From JACCVL01 sp963704295 (GTDB taxonomy: Bacteria > Actinomycetota > Actinomycetes > Propionibacteriales > Nocardioidaceae), in assembly GCA_963704295.1 (NCBI GenBank), contig OY969884.1, forward strand, positions 372,001 through 436,000: a stretch of DNA of 64,000 nucleotides, in the 5' to 3' direction. The number at the start of each line of letters is the position of its first letter. The first letter of the stretch is position 1. Of the stretch, positions 62,578 to 64,000 are shown piece by piece. The notes beneath the pieces were generated by a model. The model was not told the DNA's origin, did no database searches, and saw only the letters and a program-made list of their open reading frames with translations. The position numbers and the translations under genes were made by a program.

Positions 62578-63503
62578 GACGCCTCCCGTACCTGCTGCAG
62601 AGCCTGCTCGAGGTCGTCGGGGTAGGGACTGGTGAAGCACACCTCCCGCCCGGTGCCCGGGTGCGCGAACCCCAGTCCGACGGCGTGCAGCCACTGCCGG
62701 GTGAGGCCGAGTCGACGCGCGAGCACCGGGTCCGCGCCGTAGGTCAGGTCACCGGCGCAAGGGTGCCGAAGCGCGCTCATGTGCACCCGGATCTGGTGCG
62801 TCCGGCCGCTCTCCAGCCGGATCTCGAGCAGGCTGGCCCACCGGTGCGCCTCCAGCGTCGCGTAGTGGGTCACGCTCGGCCGGCCGCCCGCCACCACCGC
62901 CCAGCGGTGGTCGTGACGCGGGTGCCGCGCGATCGGGGCGTCGACGGTCCCGCGGGACGGGTCGGGGTGGCCCTGCACCAGGGCGTGGTAGGTCTTGTCC
63001 ACGGCGCGGTCCCGGAACGCCTGCTTGAGGGCGGCGTACGCCGGCTCGGACTTCGCCACCACCATCAGCCCGCTGGTCCCGACGTCCAGCCGGTGCACGA
63101 CGCCCTGCCGCTCAGCCGCGCCGGAGGTGGCGACTCCGACCCCGGCCGCTGCCAGGTGCCCGAGAACGGTGGGTCCACTCCATCCGGGGCTGGGATGGGC
63201 TGCGACACCGACCGGCTTGTCCAGCACGACGAGGTCGTCGTCCTCGTGCACGATCCGAAGACCGGGCACGCGTTGCGCGACCAACCCCGTCTCCGGCTGG
63301 ACCGTCGGGAGCACCACCTCCAGCCACGATCCGGCCCGCACCCGTTCGGACTTCGCGGGGAGGGCACCGTCGACGCGCACCTGGCCGGTGGAGACCAGGT
63401 CAGCGGCTCGGGTCCGGGACAGGCCCAGCAGCCGGGCCAGCGCGCTGTCCAGCCGGTCGCCGTCCAGCCCGTCCGGCACCGGCAGGCTGCGGTGCTGGCT
63501 CAC
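62574..63503 (-). CDS. rluD: Large-subunit pseudouridine synthase, RluD family
   Basis: A 309-residue RNA-modifying enzyme. An S4-like RNA-binding domain (about residues 12-75, LDSALARLLGLSRTRAADLVSTG) is followed by the catalytic domain: VVLDKPVGVAAHPSPGW, then GVVHRLDVGTSGLMVVAKS with the catalytic Asp, and LESGRTHQIRVHMSALRHP. It probably modifies helix 69 of 23S rRNA. GTG 63503 overlaps the lspA stop (GTGA), a common actinobacterial pairing. Confidence 0.94.
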   Translation of the reverse strand: MSQHRSLPVPDGLDGDRLDSALARLLGLSRTRAADLVSTGQVRVDGALPAKSERVRAGSWLEVVLPTVQPETGLVAQRVPGLRIVHEDDDLVVLDKPVGVAAHPSPGWSGPTVLGHLAAAGVGVATSGAAERQGVVHRLDVGTSGLMVVAKSEPAYAALKQAFRDRAVDKTYHALVQGHPDPSRGTVDAPIARHPRHDHRWAVVAGGRPSVTHYATLEAHRWASLLEIRLESGRTHQIRVHMSALRHPCAGDLTYGADPVLARRLGLTRQWLHAVGLGFAHPGTGREVCFTSPYPDDLEQALQQVREAS

Positions 63504-64000
63504 GGCTCCGACCGGTCGGACGCGGGCCGCGCGCGGTCGCCGTCCAGGCCGACTCCGCGCAGCGACTGGGCCGCGATGATCGCGGCCGCGATCACGATGC
63601 AGCTGTCCGCCAGGTTGAAGACCGGCCAGTTCGGCAGCCGGAGGAAGTCCACGACGTGGCCACGAAACGGTCCGGGCTCGCGGAACATCCGGTCGGTCAG
63701 GTTGCCGAGCGCCCCACCGAGCAACATCCCGAGGGCGATCGCCCACAGCCGGTCGCGAACGCGGGATGCCAGGCGCAACAGGACCAGCACCACCACCAGC
63801 GCCACCGCTGTGAGAACGACGGTCAGGCCGGCGCCCAGGCTGAAGGCCGCGCCGGGGTTGCGGGTCAGCGTCAGGTCCAGGATCCCCGGAACCAGCTGGA
63901 CCGGTGGCCGGCCGGTGAGGGTGTCGACTGCGACAACCTTGCTGCCAACATCCAGGGCCCAGGCGAGTCCGGCGACGCCGAAGAGCAGCAAGAGCCGCCG
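63500..64000 (-). CDS. lspA: Lipoprotein signal peptidase, 5' end cut by the window
   Basis: At least 166 residues of an inner-membrane aspartyl peptidase that removes signal peptides from lipoproteins after Lgt action. Catalytic Asp residues are in GNLTDRMF and VFNLADSCI; LTRNPGAAFSLG is also conserved. Four hydrophobic helices are present. The reading frame stays open to the window end, so the true start lies beyond 64000. Confidence 0.93.
   Translation of the reverse strand, partial: RRLLLLFGVAGLAWALDVGSKVVAVDTLTGRPPVQLVPGILDLTLTRNPGAAFSLGAGLTVVLTAVALVVVLVLLRLASRVRDRLWAIALGMLLGGALGNLTDRMFREPGPFRGHVVDFLRLPNWPVFNLADSCIVIAAAIIAAQSLRGVGLDGDRARPASDRSEP

Overview
The window comes from a high-GC Gram-positive actinobacterium. 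Every strand is dense with GTG starts and 4-base GTGA/ATGA overlaps. The gene order matches a conserved actinobacterial chromosome backbone: polA-rpsA-coaE, pdtaR next to pyk, gltBD, a trpCBA-lgt run, a hisDCBH-priA-hisF run, then dnaE, rluD and lspA. The TIGR02234-type and HGxxPAAW membrane proteins, bifunctional PriA and a LytR-CpsA-Psr protein also point to Actinobacteria. I cannot name a genus; the Frankiales/Geodermatophilales/Sporichthyales area fits by general resemblance only.

Layout. 1-2776 is accessory DNA: four small, overlapping minus-strand genes of the kind seen in integrated elements, a zinc-ribbon-like gene, and a tyrosine recombinase broken by two frameshifts. 2890-8319 (minus) holds the principal sigma factor, an HhH-GPD repair protein, a universal stress protein, a GCS2-family ligase and a DUF4192 protein. 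8443-13070 (plus) holds DNA polymerase IV, oligopeptidase B and a group-2 sigma factor. 13084-21200 holds coaE (frameshifted as given), a GlxA-type regulator, a 57-aa membrane protein, rpsA, an LCP-family protein and polA. 21244-28340 holds a hotdog thioesterase, a DUF554 protein and a branched-chain amino-acid ABC transporter: livHMGF on plus, livK convergent. 28455-33497 holds pdtaR, an unusual short Leu(CAA) tRNA, a GH3 lipoprotein, pyk and gltD, followed by gltB.

38231-55450 is one long minus-strand biosynthetic run. Read in the direction of transcription it is hisD-hisC-hisB-(47-aa membrane peptide)-hisH-(lipoprotein)-(CDF transporter)-priA-hisF-(two ABC exporter halves)-hisI-(TIGR02234)-(HGxxPAAW)-trpC-trpB-trpA-(SCO1)-lgt-(VIT1/CCC1). 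Most junctions overlap, so translation is probably coupled. trpE is absent from its usual slot, and an ABC exporter pair separates hisF from hisI. 55506-64000 holds a Lon-substrate-binding-domain protein, a DUF3352 protein, a small membrane protein, dnaE, a GNAT acetyltransferase, rluD and the 5'-truncated lspA.

Points worth a second look: the tRNA with a CAA anticodon but a class I variable loop; net +1 frameshifts in both coaE (essential) and the integrase; a very long near-perfect hairpin just after rpsA; a LivH permease with a secreted two-module N-terminal extension; and an ABC exporter pair whose degenerate residues all fall on one of the two ATP sites. I see no CRISPR array, rRNA, intact insertion sequence or obviously new multigene system. 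Most of the window is conserved housekeeping DNA.
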